Positions 27,663-36,719 of a DNA stretch of 64,000 bases are shown one piece after another (within the stretch, counting starts at the first letter, position 1; every line of letters begins with the position of its first letter). A program made the position numbers and the translations under genes. Below the pieces are notes generated by a model that worked only from the letters and a program-made list of their open reading frames with translations, had not been told where the DNA came from and ran no database searches. The stretch is from NCBI GenBank assembly GCA_032355985.1, contig JAUKVZ010000005.1, forward strand, positions 1 through 64,000. Direction: 5' to 3'. The DNA comes from Sarcodiotheca gaudichaudii. Its lineage: Eukaryota > Rhodophyta > Florideophyceae > Gigartinales > Solieriaceae.

Positions 27663-29453
27663 TTACTTGAAGAGCAGCACGCGTGGCGAAATCAGCAGCA
27701 CCTGCTCACGCCGCAGCTCCATCATCGCGTTGAGCGCATCTCGCATCGCCGGCCATGCCGATTCGCCGATGGCTTCCTTCAGCAGCTTCGCGCCTTCGGT
27801 AAGCAACACGCTCGGCCGCTGGGCTTTCACAGCCGGCGCCTCGATAAAGCCGCCGAACGCATTTTCGAGGAAGTCCTCGAAGCTCTTCGGCTCCGGATAG
27901 CTGAAGACGTCGTAATCGTCTTCTTCGAGATCCAGATGGGCGGCGAAATCAGCGAGCACATCGTCGTATCCGCCGATCGCATCGGCCATATTCAGATCGA
28001 TCGCCTTTTCACCGGCGAAGAGTCGCCCCTCGGCCGTCTTTGAAATGGAGATGCCCTTGCGGCCCTGCTTGACGCGTTTGACGAAGAGATCGTACGTATC
28101 CGTCATGCGAGAGCGGATCATCGCGCGATCCGTCTCACTCCACGGACCCTTGGAGCTGAACAGATCCGCATGCGGCCCGCGCGCACGTGAGACGACATTG
28201 ACCTTGAGCTTGTCGTACAAGCCGCCGAGCGTGTACTTCCCGCCGACCACGCCGATGCTGCCGACGATGCTTGAAGGATTGACGTAGATCTTGTCGCCGG
28301 AGACGGCGATGTAGTAGCCGCCGGAGGCAGCCATGGATCCCACGCTTATCCACACCGGCTTCTTCTCTGCAACGCGCCGCACGCCAATCCAGATGGACTC
28401 GCTGGCGATGGCGCTGCCGCCGGGTGAGTTGATGCGAACGACCAGGCCCTTGATGAGATCTTCATTTTCAATCTTGGCCAGCGCTTCGCGGATGGTGATG
28501 CTTCCGACGGAGCCGCTGCCGAACGCAGACGCTTCCTTGGATTCACCATCGACGATAGCGCCATCGATGTGAATGACGGCGATGGAGTCGCGTGTGATGC
28601 GATGCGTGGGTGTCTCGGAGAGCATCTGCAGCAGCGCGAAGGGATTGGACATATCAACCGACGAGTCGCCTTCGGAGGGCGCCACGTTGACGTCGTATTC
28701 GATATCGCCGTATTCCTTTTCGAGATGCGCATCGAGATCGAGGCGATCGAGCACTGTATCGACGAGGCCGAGTTTGACGGCGCGCTTCGGATTCAGCAGC
28801 CAGGCTTCCTCCATCGCGCGATCGAGTTGCTCGGAGCTGAGATCGCGGCCTTCTTCAAACTGCATGCGCATGGCCTTGTACAGGCTGTCGAGCAGTTGCG
28901 AGATGTTCTCGTTCCATTCCGGGCTGGGCGTCGAGCGTCCCATCTGCTCGGCCGCGCCTTTGTAATCACCCACCTGCACGAAGTCCGCCTTGACGCCGAC
29001 CAGTGCGAGCGAATCAGCAAGGAACATCTCTTCCATATACATGCCGGGAAGCGAAATGGCGCCCCCCTGCTGGACGATGATTTCATCCGTGTATGTGCCG
29101 AGCAGCAGATCGCTGGGGCCGTAGATCTCGTTGAAGAGATGCACCTTCTTGCCGGTGTCGCGGAATCGCTGGATCGCGTCGCCAAGCTCTTCGACCTGCG
29201 TGCGATTCAGCACGGCGTTGCGAAGCCGAATGACCAGCCCTTCCAGATCGCGTCGCTCACCGGCTCGATCCAGCGCATCGGTGTAGGCGCTGAGTGTCGG
29301 CGTCGCGCTGCCCATCAGCCAGTCAAAAGGCCCGGGACGCTCCGTCGGCGTGCCCTTGATCTCCATCCAGCCGAGCGTCGCCTGAGCGGCTGCGGTGGAA
29401 GCAAGGGTCACGGAAAGAATGAATCCGACGGCGACAGTGCGAAGTGATCTCAT
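27663..29453 (-). CDS. sppA: Signal peptide peptidase SppA, long form
   Basis: 596 residues with two S49 domains, as in the 67-kDa E. coli type. An N-terminal signal/anchor (ending STAAAQA) is present. The N-terminal domain supplies the general-base Lys in VGDYKGAAEQM and the C-terminal domain the nucleophile Ser in GSMAASGGYYIAV; SPGGSAIASESIW is the other conserved block. It cleaves leftover signal peptides in the membrane. Confidence 0.93.
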   Translation of the reverse strand: MRSLRTVAVGFILSVTLASTAAAQATLGWMEIKGTPTERPGPFDWLMGSATPTLSAYTDALDRAGERRDLEGLVIRLRNAVLNRTQVEELGDAIQRFRDTGKKVHLFNEIYGPSDLLLGTYTDEIIVQQGGAISLPGMYMEEMFLADSLALVGVKADFVQVGDYKGAAEQMGRSTPSPEWNENISQLLDSLYKAMRMQFEEGRDLSSEQLDRAMEEAWLLNPKRAVKLGLVDTVLDRLDLDAHLEKEYGDIEYDVNVAPSEGDSSVDMSNPFALLQMLSETPTHRITRDSIAVIHIDGAIVDGESKEASAFGSGSVGSITIREALAKIENEDLIKGLVVRINSPGGSAIASESIWIGVRRVAEKKPVWISVGSMAASGGYYIAVSGDKIYVNPSSIVGSIGVVGGKYTLGGLYDKLKVNVVSRARGPHADLFSSKGPWSETDRAMIRSRMTDTYDLFVKRVKQGRKGISISKTAEGRLFAGEKAIDLNMADAIGGYDDVLADFAAHLDLEEDDYDVFSYPEPKSFEDFLENAFGGFIEAPAVKAQRPSVLLTEGAKLLKEAIGESAWPAMRDALNAMMELRREQVLLISPRVLLFK

Positions 29454-29608
29454 TGCGTTCGGTTCCTCATATGGCCGGGCGTCGAATGTCGCGCCGGATG
29501 CTCTCTCTGCATTGATCGCCCAGATGGTAGGCCGGGGTTCATCGGAGAGCCTTGAATCGGGCTCATCCTCTGCTTTCTACGGATTTGGCATCGCCCTGTT
29601 GCGACACG

Positions 29609-30004
29609 TCAGTCGTATCCGAGGTCGGCGAGATCATCCTCATCCAGGCCGAAGTGGTGCCCAATTTCGTGCAGCAGCGTGATCCGGATCTCGCGAACGA
29701 GGCCGGACTCGCCCTCCGGGCCGTCCATTCCGCCGACCAGATCGATAATCCCGCGGCGAAAGATGTGAATCTGCATGGGCAACTCCGGCGGATGCTCAAC
29801 GGAGCGTTCGTTGAGCGGCACGCCGCTGTGCAGGCCGCAGATCAGTTCTCCCGGCTCGATGCCGAGTTCCTCTGTCAGGGCCGGTCCGGGCTCGTCATCG
29901 ACGATGAGGGGCGCCTCATCCAGCAGGGCTCGAAGCTGCTCGGGCAGCGCCTCGATGATCTGTTCCAGCAGGCCATCGAATCGCTCGCGCTCGTCGGGCG
30001 TCAC
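29609..30004 (-). CDS. Zincin-like metallopeptidase family protein (DUF1025 type)
   Basis: GTG at 30004 is chosen: its first bases overlap the pyrD stop as GTGA and GGAGG lies 6 nt upstream. 131 residues. The C-terminal LLHEIGHHFGLDEDDL holds an HExxH zinc site with a third His/Asp ligand set typical of the minimal zincin family PF06262. The protein is small and soluble. Its tight coupling to pyrD suggests shared expression and not a shared pathway. Confidence 0.85.
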   Translation of the reverse strand: MTPDERERFDGLLEQIIEALPEQLRALLDEAPLIVDDEPGPALTEELGIEPGELICGLHSGVPLNERSVEHPPELPMQIHIFRRGIIDLVGGMDGPEGESGLVREIRITLLHEIGHHFGLDEDDLADLGYD

Positions 30005-30972
30005 GAGGCCCCTCCGCGCGCCATCGCTCCGATGAGATCGGAGATGCATTCACAATCCTGGGATCGAAGCCAGCCGCGCAGGCCATCGAGGACGCGTCCG
30101 GGCGATCGGGGATCGGCAAAGAGGGCCGTGCCCATTTCAAACGCGCTGGCGCCGGCGAGCATGAACGCCGCGGCGTCCTCCCATCGCAGCACGCCCCCTG
30201 CCGCGATAATCGGCACGCCTGATTCTGCGGCGACGGACGTGTACACCTGATGCACGAGTCGCAGTGTGATCGGATGAATGGCCGGTCCGCTCAGCCCGCC
30301 GGTGACGTTTGAAAGCCGCGGCTTGCGCGTCTTCACATCGATCGCCATCGCGGGAAACGTATTGCAGAGCGTCAGCCCATCGGCGCCGGATTCGATCGCA
30401 GCGCCTGCGACATCGATGATGCTTGCGCCCTGCAGACCAGTGATCAGCGGGGGCAGCTTCACGAAGAGCTTCGTGTGAGCAAGCGCCGGCCGCACCTCTT
30501 TGATGAGTTCGCCAAGAAGTTCAGGCGATTCACCGAAGCTGGCGCCGCTGTGCACATTGGGGCAGGAGACATTCAGTTCGACGGCAGGCACGTGCTCATG
30601 CCGATCGAACATGCTCGCGACGTGTGTGTAGTCATCGACGGATCCACCCGCGATGGAGCCGATGATCGTCGTCGGCGCCTTTGCAAGCGCGGGAAGCATG
30701 TCGCGCTCGAAGGCGTCCGCCCCGACATTGGCCAGCCCGATGGCGTTGAGCATGCCTCGCCGGGCTTCGATGATGCGCCAGGTTTCATTGCCGCTCCGCG
30801 GCTCGCGCGTGATGGACTTCGTCACGACGCCGCCGACGCGGCTCAGATCAAGCGCATCGGCCAGCTCATCGCCGTAGCCTGCCGTTCCCGCGGCCAGCAG
30901 GAGCGGATTGCGCAGCGCGACGCCCGCAAGGTCGATTTCGAGCTGATTGTCCTTTGACTTCTCGCCTGTCAC
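30001..30972 (-). CDS. pyrD: Dihydroorotate dehydrogenase, class 1 (1B-like)
   Basis: 323 residues from a GTG at 30972. The catalytic base Cys137 in LNVSCPNVHSG marks class 1 (class 2 uses Ser), and AAGTAGYG, GLANVG, LPPLITG and AAGGVLRWEDAAAFMLAGAS are FMN/substrate sites. Oxidises dihydroorotate to orotate in pyrimidine synthesis. The electron-transfer partner PyrK of class 1B is not in the window. It overlaps the zincin gene by 4 nt. Confidence 0.93.
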   Translation of the reverse strand: MTGEKSKDNQLEIDLAGVALRNPLLLAAGTAGYGDELADALDLSRVGGVVTKSITREPRSGNETWRIIEARRGMLNAIGLANVGADAFERDMLPALAKAPTTIIGSIAGGSVDDYTHVASMFDRHEHVPAVELNVSCPNVHSGASFGESPELLGELIKEVRPALAHTKLFVKLPPLITGLQGASIIDVAGAAIESGADGLTLCNTFPAMAIDVKTRKPRLSNVTGGLSGPAIHPITLRLVHQVYTSVAAESGVPIIAAGGVLRWEDAAAFMLAGASAFEMGTALFADPRSPGRVLDGLRGWLRSQDCECISDLIGAMARGGAS

Positions 30973-31083
30973 TGGCCGGAAGGGTAGACGACGCGCCGCG
31001 ACGAGGCCAACGGAACGAATCGCGTCAGCGCCCTAGAATGGCGACCCACCCAATCGCAACGATCGCAACGGAGAGACCCGATC

Positions 31084-31713
31084 ATGGATATCGAGCAGCG
31101 GATCGCCCAATTCGAAAACATGGCGAACGCCGATCCCGACAACGAGATGGCGCATTTCAGCCTCGGCGGGGCGTATGCGCAGGCGGAGCGGCATGCCGAC
31201 GCCGCGGCCTCCTACATCCGCTGTTACGAGGTCAATCCGGATATGACCAAGGCGTACCAGCTCGCGGGCGCCGCACTCATCAAGGCCGGCGAGAAGGACA
31301 AGGCCGCCGAGATCCTCACGAAGGGATACACCGAGGCGGCGTCACGCGGCGATCGCATGCCCATGCTGGCGATGGGTGAACTGCTCGAGGAGCTCGGCAA
31401 GCCGATTCCCGAAGTCGAGGTGAAGGAGGAGGCGCCCTCAGCGGGTGCGGGCGACTTCCGCTGCGGCCGCACGGGTCGCATGGGCACGCAGCTTCCGTCG
31501 CCGCCCTTCAAAGGCCCCGTGGGCGAGTGGATTCATGAAAACATCTCCGCCGAAACGTGGCGGGAATGGATCGGCCAGGGAACGAAGGTCATCAACGAGC
31601 TGCGGCTTGATCTCTCCCGCGAGGAGGATGGCCGCACGTATGACTCCCACATGCATGAGTTCCTGGGAATCGATGAGGAGCTTCTGCAGAAGCTGCAGGG
31701 CGTAAACAGCTGA
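31084..31713 (+). CDS. TPR protein fused to a YggX-like iron-trafficking domain
   Basis: 209 residues; GGAG precedes the ATG by 10 nt. Residues 1-100 are tetratricopeptide-like helices (DNEMAHFSLGGAYAQAERHADAA). Residues ~120-205 match the Fe(2+)-trafficking protein YggX almost end to end: FRCGRTG (its conserved Cys), PPFKGPVGEWIHENIS, then TWREWIGQGTKVINELRLDL and MHEFLGID. YggX protects Fe-S clusters and delivers iron in enterobacteria as a stand-alone ~90-residue protein. The fusion suggests docking of the iron-handling domain to a partner protein. Confidence 0.85.
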   Translation: MDIEQRIAQFENMANADPDNEMAHFSLGGAYAQAERHADAAASYIRCYEVNPDMTKAYQLAGAALIKAGEKDKAAEILTKGYTEAASRGDRMPMLAMGELLEELGKPIPEVEVKEEAPSAGAGDFRCGRTGRMGTQLPSPPFKGPVGEWIHENISAETWREWIGQGTKVINELRLDLSREEDGRTYDSHMHEFLGIDEELLQKLQGVNS

Positions 31714-31814
31714 GCGGGACACGTCAGAGTCGCGCATCTCCCCTGGCAGGTGATAGGCAGCGTCGCCGAACTGATTCATGATCGACCTTTGCGCAACCGC
31801 GCGGAGGCATCGAC

Positions 31815-32750
31815 ATGGCGAAGTATCGCATTCTGTCGCTCGACGGCGGGGGCATCCTCGGGCTCATCGAAATCGTGGTCATCAAACGGCTGCTCGAGAA
31901 GTCGCCGAAGCTGCTCGATCGGGTCGATCTGTTCGCCGGCACGAGCACGGGCGGCATTCTTGCGCTGGGGCTGGCCCATGGCGCAGAGCCTGACGAGCTG
32001 ATCGATCTCTACGCATCGCGCGGGAAGGCAATCTTCGATGACACATGGCTCGATGACATACTTGACCTGGCGGGCCTGACCGGCGCTGATTACGACAACA
32101 AGAACCTGCGGAAGGAACTGCGGGAACTCTTCGGCAAAGCGAAGATGCGCGATCTGAAAAAGCGCCGCGTGCTGATTCCTTCGTTTGATCTGGACAACAG
32201 GGACGGCAAGGCGCCCGAGGGAGAGCCGCGGCACTGGAAGCCCAAGTTCTTCCACAACTTCCCGAACAACAAGCCTGACAATGACGAGTTGCTTGTCGAT
32301 GTCGCCATGCGCACCAGCGCAGCGCCGACATACTTCCCCAGCTATCAGGGCTTCATCGATGGCGGCGTGGTGGCGAACAATCCTTCCATGGCCGCCATCG
32401 CCGAAGCGCTGGATGTTCGATCAGCGAATGCGAATCTCGAAGACATCATGATGCTTTCGCTGGGCACCGGGCGAACCAATCGATTCATCAGCGGCGTTGG
32501 GAAGTATTCACATGACTGGGGCTACGCCCAGTGGGGCAAGCAGCTCGTGACGATCATGATCGACGGCGTGATGGGCGTCGCTTCGTATCAGTGCGATCGC
32601 CTGCTGGGCGAACGATTCATGCGATTCGATCCGCCACTGCCCAAACCATGGAAGCTCGACAGCGTCAAGGACATCCCCGAGATCATCGCGTACGCCGAGT
32701 CGCTCAAGCTGGGCCCGATCTCGCGATGGATCGAGGATCAGCAGTTCTAG
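31815..32750 (+). CDS. Patatin-like phospholipase
   Basis: 311 residues; GGAGG lies 7 nt before the ATG. LSLDGGGILGL is the oxyanion loop, the nucleophile is Ser44 in AGTSTGG (GxSxG), and the Asp of the dyad is in FIDGGVVANNP near residue 180. No signal peptide. Hydrolyses lipid acyl esters; substrate unknown. Such genes are also used in some phage-defence systems (CBASS effectors), but no cyclase or other defence gene is beside it. Converges with the DUF58 gene, 4 bp apart. Confidence 0.92.
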   Translation: MAKYRILSLDGGGILGLIEIVVIKRLLEKSPKLLDRVDLFAGTSTGGILALGLAHGAEPDELIDLYASRGKAIFDDTWLDDILDLAGLTGADYDNKNLRKELRELFGKAKMRDLKKRRVLIPSFDLDNRDGKAPEGEPRHWKPKFFHNFPNNKPDNDELLVDVAMRTSAAPTYFPSYQGFIDGGVVANNPSMAAIAEALDVRSANANLEDIMMLSLGTGRTNRFISGVGKYSHDWGYAQWGKQLVTIMIDGVMGVASYQCDRLLGERFMRFDPPLPKPWKLDSVKDIPEIIAYAESLKLGPISRWIEDQQF

Positions 32751-32754
32751 CGGT

Positions 32755-33720
32755 TCAGCCCAGCAGGCCGCGCCGGCGCAGATGGCGGAGCAGGAACTGA
32801 TCGATGGCGTCATCGGAGCGCACAAGAATGTGCGTCATCTCGCGCGCTTTGCAATACATGGAAAGCTCATCGCAGTAGCTTTCCAGGCGTGCGCGATAGC
32901 GTTTGATCAGCGCGGCGGTGACTGTGACTTCGGCATCGGCGCCGGATTCGACATCAGTCAGCCGCAGATCGCCTGAGAACCCGCCGGAGAATGACTCGTC
33001 CTGTTCGGCGGCCGGATCGATCTCACCCGGGCTGAGAATCTGCATGCAGTAGGTGTCATGCCCGCGCGCGCCGGCGAGGTATTTCAGTCCCTCTTCATAT
33101 CCATCATCAATCAGGAAATCGCTGAGCAGCACATTCACGCCCTTGCCTCTGCTTGCGACTGCCAGCGATCGAAGCGCTTCATTGAATCCGGCGCCGGCGC
33201 CCGGCGATCCTTCGGCAGGCTCAATGGATTCGAGCACGAAGTTGGCCAGACGCTGGACGTTGCGCCGGCCGCGGGATGGCCCGAGTCGCACGAGATCGCG
33301 TCCGCCGAAGACAGACATGCCGACACGATTGTTATTGACAATGCCGATGTACCCCAGCGCCATGGCCAGGCGCTGAGCGAAGCGAAGCTTCTCCGGCTTG
33401 CCGGCGCTCATGCTTGCAGAGGCGTCGACGATGATGTGAAGGGCGAGATCCTCTTCCTCCTGGAAGATCTTGACGAAGAGGCGATCGAGCCGGGCGTACA
33501 CCTTCCAGTCGATGTGGCGAATGTCGTGGCCGGGGGCGTACTGGATGTAATCCTCGAACTCGACGGACTGGCCGCGGCGTTTGGAGCGGCGCTCGCCGGG
33601 CAGCTTTCCCGCGAAGATCTTGCGGCTCATGACGTCGAGACGATCGAGCTTGGGCAGCAGATCGGCGCCGAGGAGTCCTTCGAGCGTCGTCGGTCTGTCC
33701 TGCGATCCTGAGATCAGCAC
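32755..33720 (-). CDS. DUF58 domain protein (von Willebrand A-like)
   Basis: GTG at 33720 with GGAG 6 nt upstream. 321 residues. The conserved DUF58 block (GHDIRHIDWKVYARLDRLF) is followed by a VWA-like domain whose metal site is VDASASM. These proteins usually work with MoxR-type AAA+ chaperones; none is in the window. Cytosolic; exact role unknown. Confidence 0.9.
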   Translation of the reverse strand: MLISGSQDRPTTLEGLLGADLLPKLDRLDVMSRKIFAGKLPGERRSKRRGQSVEFEDYIQYAPGHDIRHIDWKVYARLDRLFVKIFQEEEDLALHIIVDASASMSAGKPEKLRFAQRLAMALGYIGIVNNNRVGMSVFGGRDLVRLGPSRGRRNVQRLANFVLESIEPAEGSPGAGAGFNEALRSLAVASRGKGVNVLLSDFLIDDGYEEGLKYLAGARGHDTYCMQILSPGEIDPAAEQDESFSGGFSGDLRLTDVESGADAEVTVTAALIKRYRARLESYCDELSMYCKAREMTHILVRSDDAIDQFLLRHLRRRGLLG

Positions 33721-33853
33721 GCGTCTCTCCAGCCTTCTGAGCGGGAATGATGGAGCAAGGCGAACGACTCATCTTCCCCGTGCTCTCCGAAGCGATAGTG
33801 TATGTACGGAGCGCCTCATCGGCGTGACTCGAACGATTTCAGGAGCGATCTTC

Positions 33854-34678
33854 ATGCGCACGCGGACACTCTTCGGACTCGGACTCACACTGCTGGTTCT
33901 CATGCTCGCGCCGGCGCCCATAGCGCACGCCCAGGGCGCGGAGAGCCTCAACGATCTGCGCCGGGAAAACGAGCGCCTTCAGGAGCAGGTCAGCAGGCTT
34001 GAGGCAGAGCTGGCGGCCGCCCGCGAACATGCCGATCGCCTGCGCAACCAGAACAGCGCGTTGCGGGAATCGCTCAAGGTCATGCGGCAGAGACTCGCAT
34101 CCGGTGGAGCGCCGTCGCAGCAGGAATCGCGACCTTCGACGCCGGTGGTCGAGGATGAAGAGACGGCGATGGTTCCTGAGGCGCCGATGGCGTCGCCGGA
34201 GTCACTCTTCCTGGCCGTGCAGGAGAGTTACGAGGAGACGCTGGCGGACAAGCCGCGTGAAACCGAGACTGAGATTCGCAGATTCCTCGGCGATGCGCGG
34301 CGATGGGTTCGCACTGAGACGTTGCGTCATCGCGGGCCGGTGCGATGGATCGCGCGCGTGGAGTCCTTCAAACCGGAAGGACGCGAGGCGATGGTCGAAT
34401 GGCGTTCGATTGATCCGGTGTCGGGTCTTCCCTACGGCGAGCCATTCTCGCTGAAAGCGAATGCGCGCGACGTGTCGAGGCTCGGCGCCAGTCCCGAAGG
34501 CGGCGTGTGGGAACTCGACGGCGTCGTCACGCTCGATCTGACGGTGAACGACAATCTGGCGGCGCCGAGTGTCTTCTCAGCCCGCCGGATGGTCGGTCCA
34601 TACGTTGAATACGGATTCACCTTCGATGCCCGATCAATGACACCGGTCGGCGATGTTGGAAAGTCCGATCCGCGTTGA
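33854..34678 (+). CDS. Exported coiled-coil protein of unknown function
   Basis: Start at 33854 is set by AGGAG at 33841-33845. 274 residues. A clear signal peptide (LFGLGLTLLVLMLAPAPIAHA, then QGAESL) is followed by a ~60-residue leucine-heptad coiled coil (LRRENERLQEQVSRLEAEL) and a C-terminal half with no recognised domain, probably beta-rich. Divergent from the DUF58 gene. Confidence 0.7.
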   Translation: MRTRTLFGLGLTLLVLMLAPAPIAHAQGAESLNDLRRENERLQEQVSRLEAELAAAREHADRLRNQNSALRESLKVMRQRLASGGAPSQQESRPSTPVVEDEETAMVPEAPMASPESLFLAVQESYEETLADKPRETETEIRRFLGDARRWVRTETLRHRGPVRWIARVESFKPEGREAMVEWRSIDPVSGLPYGEPFSLKANARDVSRLGASPEGGVWELDGVVTLDLTVNDNLAAPSVFSARRMVGPYVEYGFTFDARSMTPVGDVGKSDPR

Positions 34679-34693
34679 GGCGGTCAGGCCGGA

Positions 34694-35371
34694 TCAGGAA
34701 TCCTGATCGGCGTATTCCCAGATCGTGATGGGCAGACGCTGGCGGCCCCACTTGCGGGCGATCTCATGCGTCGGATAGAGCACATCGAGGCGCGAGCCCT
34801 TGATGGCGCCGCCGCGATCAAGCACGGGAACAACGCGGCCATCGTCATAGCCGGGCACGCTGAGCAGCGAGCCAAACTTGAAGAGGCGCTTGTCGGCGGC
34901 GACGAGCTTCATGCCGTTGGTCCAGATGGACTTGCCGCTGGCGGTGATGCCGTCGGCGAACTTGCCGCACGAGCGATGATCGGGGCTGTAAGCAGTGACC
35001 GTCATCCAGACGGTGCGCACCGGACGAACCGGGCGGCCATCGACGTAGCGGATGGCGTCGTCTGACGGCGCCTTGATTTCTTCGATCTCATCGACTTCGA
35101 CGAGCGTGGTGAGTTCAGCCACATCGTCATCGGACGTCATCGCAAAGTCGACAGTCGTTTCATTGGTTGCGGCGATTGAATCGATCGGCTGCTCGACCTG
35201 ACGCGCATCGATCGCGGCCAGCGTCGGCGTTGAGGACATCGAGGAGGCTTCCTTCACCATGACGGCGGTCGTCGCGCTGACGACGGCCAGACCAAGGAAG
35301 AGAAGGCCTTCCATGTGCGAGCGGAAAATGAAACCGCGCTTACCCACCTGTGTCTTCGTATGTCGAATCAA
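34694..35371 (-). CDS. 3D-domain (double-psi beta-barrel) protein, membrane-anchored
   Basis: A TTG start at 35371 is supported by GGAG nine bases upstream; the next ATG (35314) would drop the basic N-terminus. 225 residues. A basic N-terminus and one hydrophobic segment (LLFLGLAVVSATTAV) act as signal anchor. The C-terminal half (residues ~118-220) is a 3D domain: MTVTAYSPDHRSCGKFADG, GSLLSVPGYDDG, and DRGGAIKGSRLDVLYP with its three Asp. Relatives (MltA/RlpF-like) cut or bind peptidoglycan. Confidence 0.85.
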   Translation of the reverse strand: MIRHTKTQVGKRGFIFRSHMEGLLFLGLAVVSATTAVMVKEASSMSSTPTLAAIDARQVEQPIDSIAATNETTVDFAMTSDDDVAELTTLVEVDEIEEIKAPSDDAIRYVDGRPVRPVRTVWMTVTAYSPDHRSCGKFADGITASGKSIWTNGMKLVAADKRLFKFGSLLSVPGYDDGRVVPVLDRGGAIKGSRLDVLYPTHEIARKWGRQRLPITIWEYADQDS

Positions 35372-35669
35372 GAAACTTATCTCCGATTGTGTCCATCAGC
35401 CGATGCTGATGGTGAATGCGGCGCCCACCACGGTCCGCATTCGGCGAGGTCGCTCAAGCGGGAGCGTCTCGCCTCTCGACACAGGATACCCCGGTCCAAC
35501 CTCGCCGCCATGAGATCAGGCGGCGTGAAGCAGATCCGGGAGGGGCTGCACTCCCTGTAACGTCTATTGGGCGGCTTTCGTTCAGTTCGCGGACCAAATT
35601 GCGGGTGTTCGCCCCGCAATATGTCACGTCCGAAGAACCACCAGATCCGGTGGGGTCCGAGAGCAACGC
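35372..35669. other. Non-coding stretch between the 3D-domain gene and the pfkB gene
   Basis: About 298 bp. It should hold the promoter of the 3D-domain gene (read leftward from here) and the 3' tail of the pfkB gene. I see no tRNA, repeat or convincing short gene. Apart from the hairpin at 35598 there is nothing notable. Confidence 0.4.
35598..35620 (-). terminator. Possible terminator of the pfkB-like gene
   Basis: An 8-bp stem (35598-35605 with 35613-35620) with a 7-nt loop, 50 nt after the pfkB stop on the minus strand, followed by only three Ts. Weak. Confidence 0.3.
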
Positions 35670-36656
35670 TCAATCGGACGAGGCAGTTTTCCCGGCTTCC
35701 TCAATCATCGCCATGAATCGAAACTCCGCCAGGTCCTCGAGGTCGATGTTTCCGGCCTCTTTGCCCACGGCGTTTGCCGTCGCCGCGGCGAGTCCTTCCT
35801 GAAACGACTCTCTCCAATCCGTGCCGCTCGTAAAAGACGCCACGAGACCGGCGACAAGACACTCTGCGCAGCCGGCGGTGCTGACGACGCGACCCGGATG
35901 GCAGGACACACGTCCTAGAAACGTATGCGACGGTCCGGCGAAGCAGGCGCCATCGGCGCCGCGTGTCGCCAGGACGTGGCGGAAGCCTTCGCCATCCTGG
36001 CCGACGAGCGATCGGGCGGCGTCCACGAACGCATCCTCGTCATCAACATTCTGTCCTGACAGACGTGCGAGCTGCTCTCGATTAATGCGAAGCAGCCAGA
36101 TGTCCTGCCCGCGCACGGCTTCCAGCGCCGCATCGGATACATCCAGCGCCACGAGCGCTCCCTGAGAGGAGCATCGGGCGACGATGCGGGCGAACGTCTC
36201 AGGCTCCACACCCGGAGGCAATGAACCGCCGAAGCACATGATCGTGCCGCGCCTGGCGAGCATGGCAAGCTTACTGGCGATGCGTTTGACGTCGTCTGAT
36301 TGGACGATGAATCCCGCGTCGCGGATGTGCGTCTCCGTGTCCTCAACCGGATCGACAATGGAGATGTTGTCGCGTGTACGCGCCCGGACAACGAGGAACT
36401 GCACGACGGCGCGGCCTCGCGCGATCCGCTCCAGATGCTCCTCGAACATGCCGAGTTCATCGCGCCCGACGAATCCGGTGACGATGGAACGCTTGCCGAA
36501 GATCGCCAGGGCTCGACTGATCGTGATGCCGCGTCCGGTTGGATACTGGGCGACAATGCGACCGGTGACCTGCGCGCCGACGGCGAAATTCTGCGCCTCG
36601 ATGACGCGATCGACGGCGGGATTGAGCGTGACAGTCACGAGACGATGGTCGTGCAT
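35670..36656 (-). CDS. PfkB-family (1-phosphofructokinase-like) protein with altered active site
   Basis: 328 residues. TVTLNPAVDRV, the nucleotide block VLATRGADGACF and the fold order match FruK/LacC-type PfkB kinases. Two key places differ. The family GAGD anion hole with catalytic Asp is replaced by G-C-A-E (VSTAGCAECLVAG), giving Glu for Asp and losing a Gly. The substrate motif GGKG-x-N is TGRG-x-T (PTGRGITISRAL). It may be a weak or non-catalytic kinase-like protein, or one that uses Glu as base on another sugar phosphate. Divergent from the TauE gene with 63 bp. Confidence 0.8.
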   Translation of the reverse strand: MHDHRLVTVTLNPAVDRVIEAQNFAVGAQVTGRIVAQYPTGRGITISRALAIFGKRSIVTGFVGRDELGMFEEHLERIARGRAVVQFLVVRARTRDNISIVDPVEDTETHIRDAGFIVQSDDVKRIASKLAMLARRGTIMCFGGSLPPGVEPETFARIVARCSSQGALVALDVSDAALEAVRGQDIWLLRINREQLARLSGQNVDDEDAFVDAARSLVGQDGEGFRHVLATRGADGACFAGPSHTFLGRVSCHPGRVVSTAGCAECLVAGLVASFTSGTDWRESFQEGLAAATANAVGKEAGNIDLEDLAEFRFMAMIEEAGKTASSD

Positions 36657-36719
36657 GAAGCATGCACTCTAGTCGATCGCGCCGGGCGCCTGCTGCAATC
36701 GTCTGCTAGGGTCCGCCGC

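Noticed and set aside
31815-32750. Patatin gene as part of a CBASS-type defence system
   Set aside because: No cyclase, ubiquitin-like or other defence gene next to it; context is ordinary.
34692-34708. Perfect 7-bp inverted repeat at the end of the 3D-domain gene
   Set aside because: Overlaps the stop codon region and has no T run; likely chance or a weak 3' structure only.
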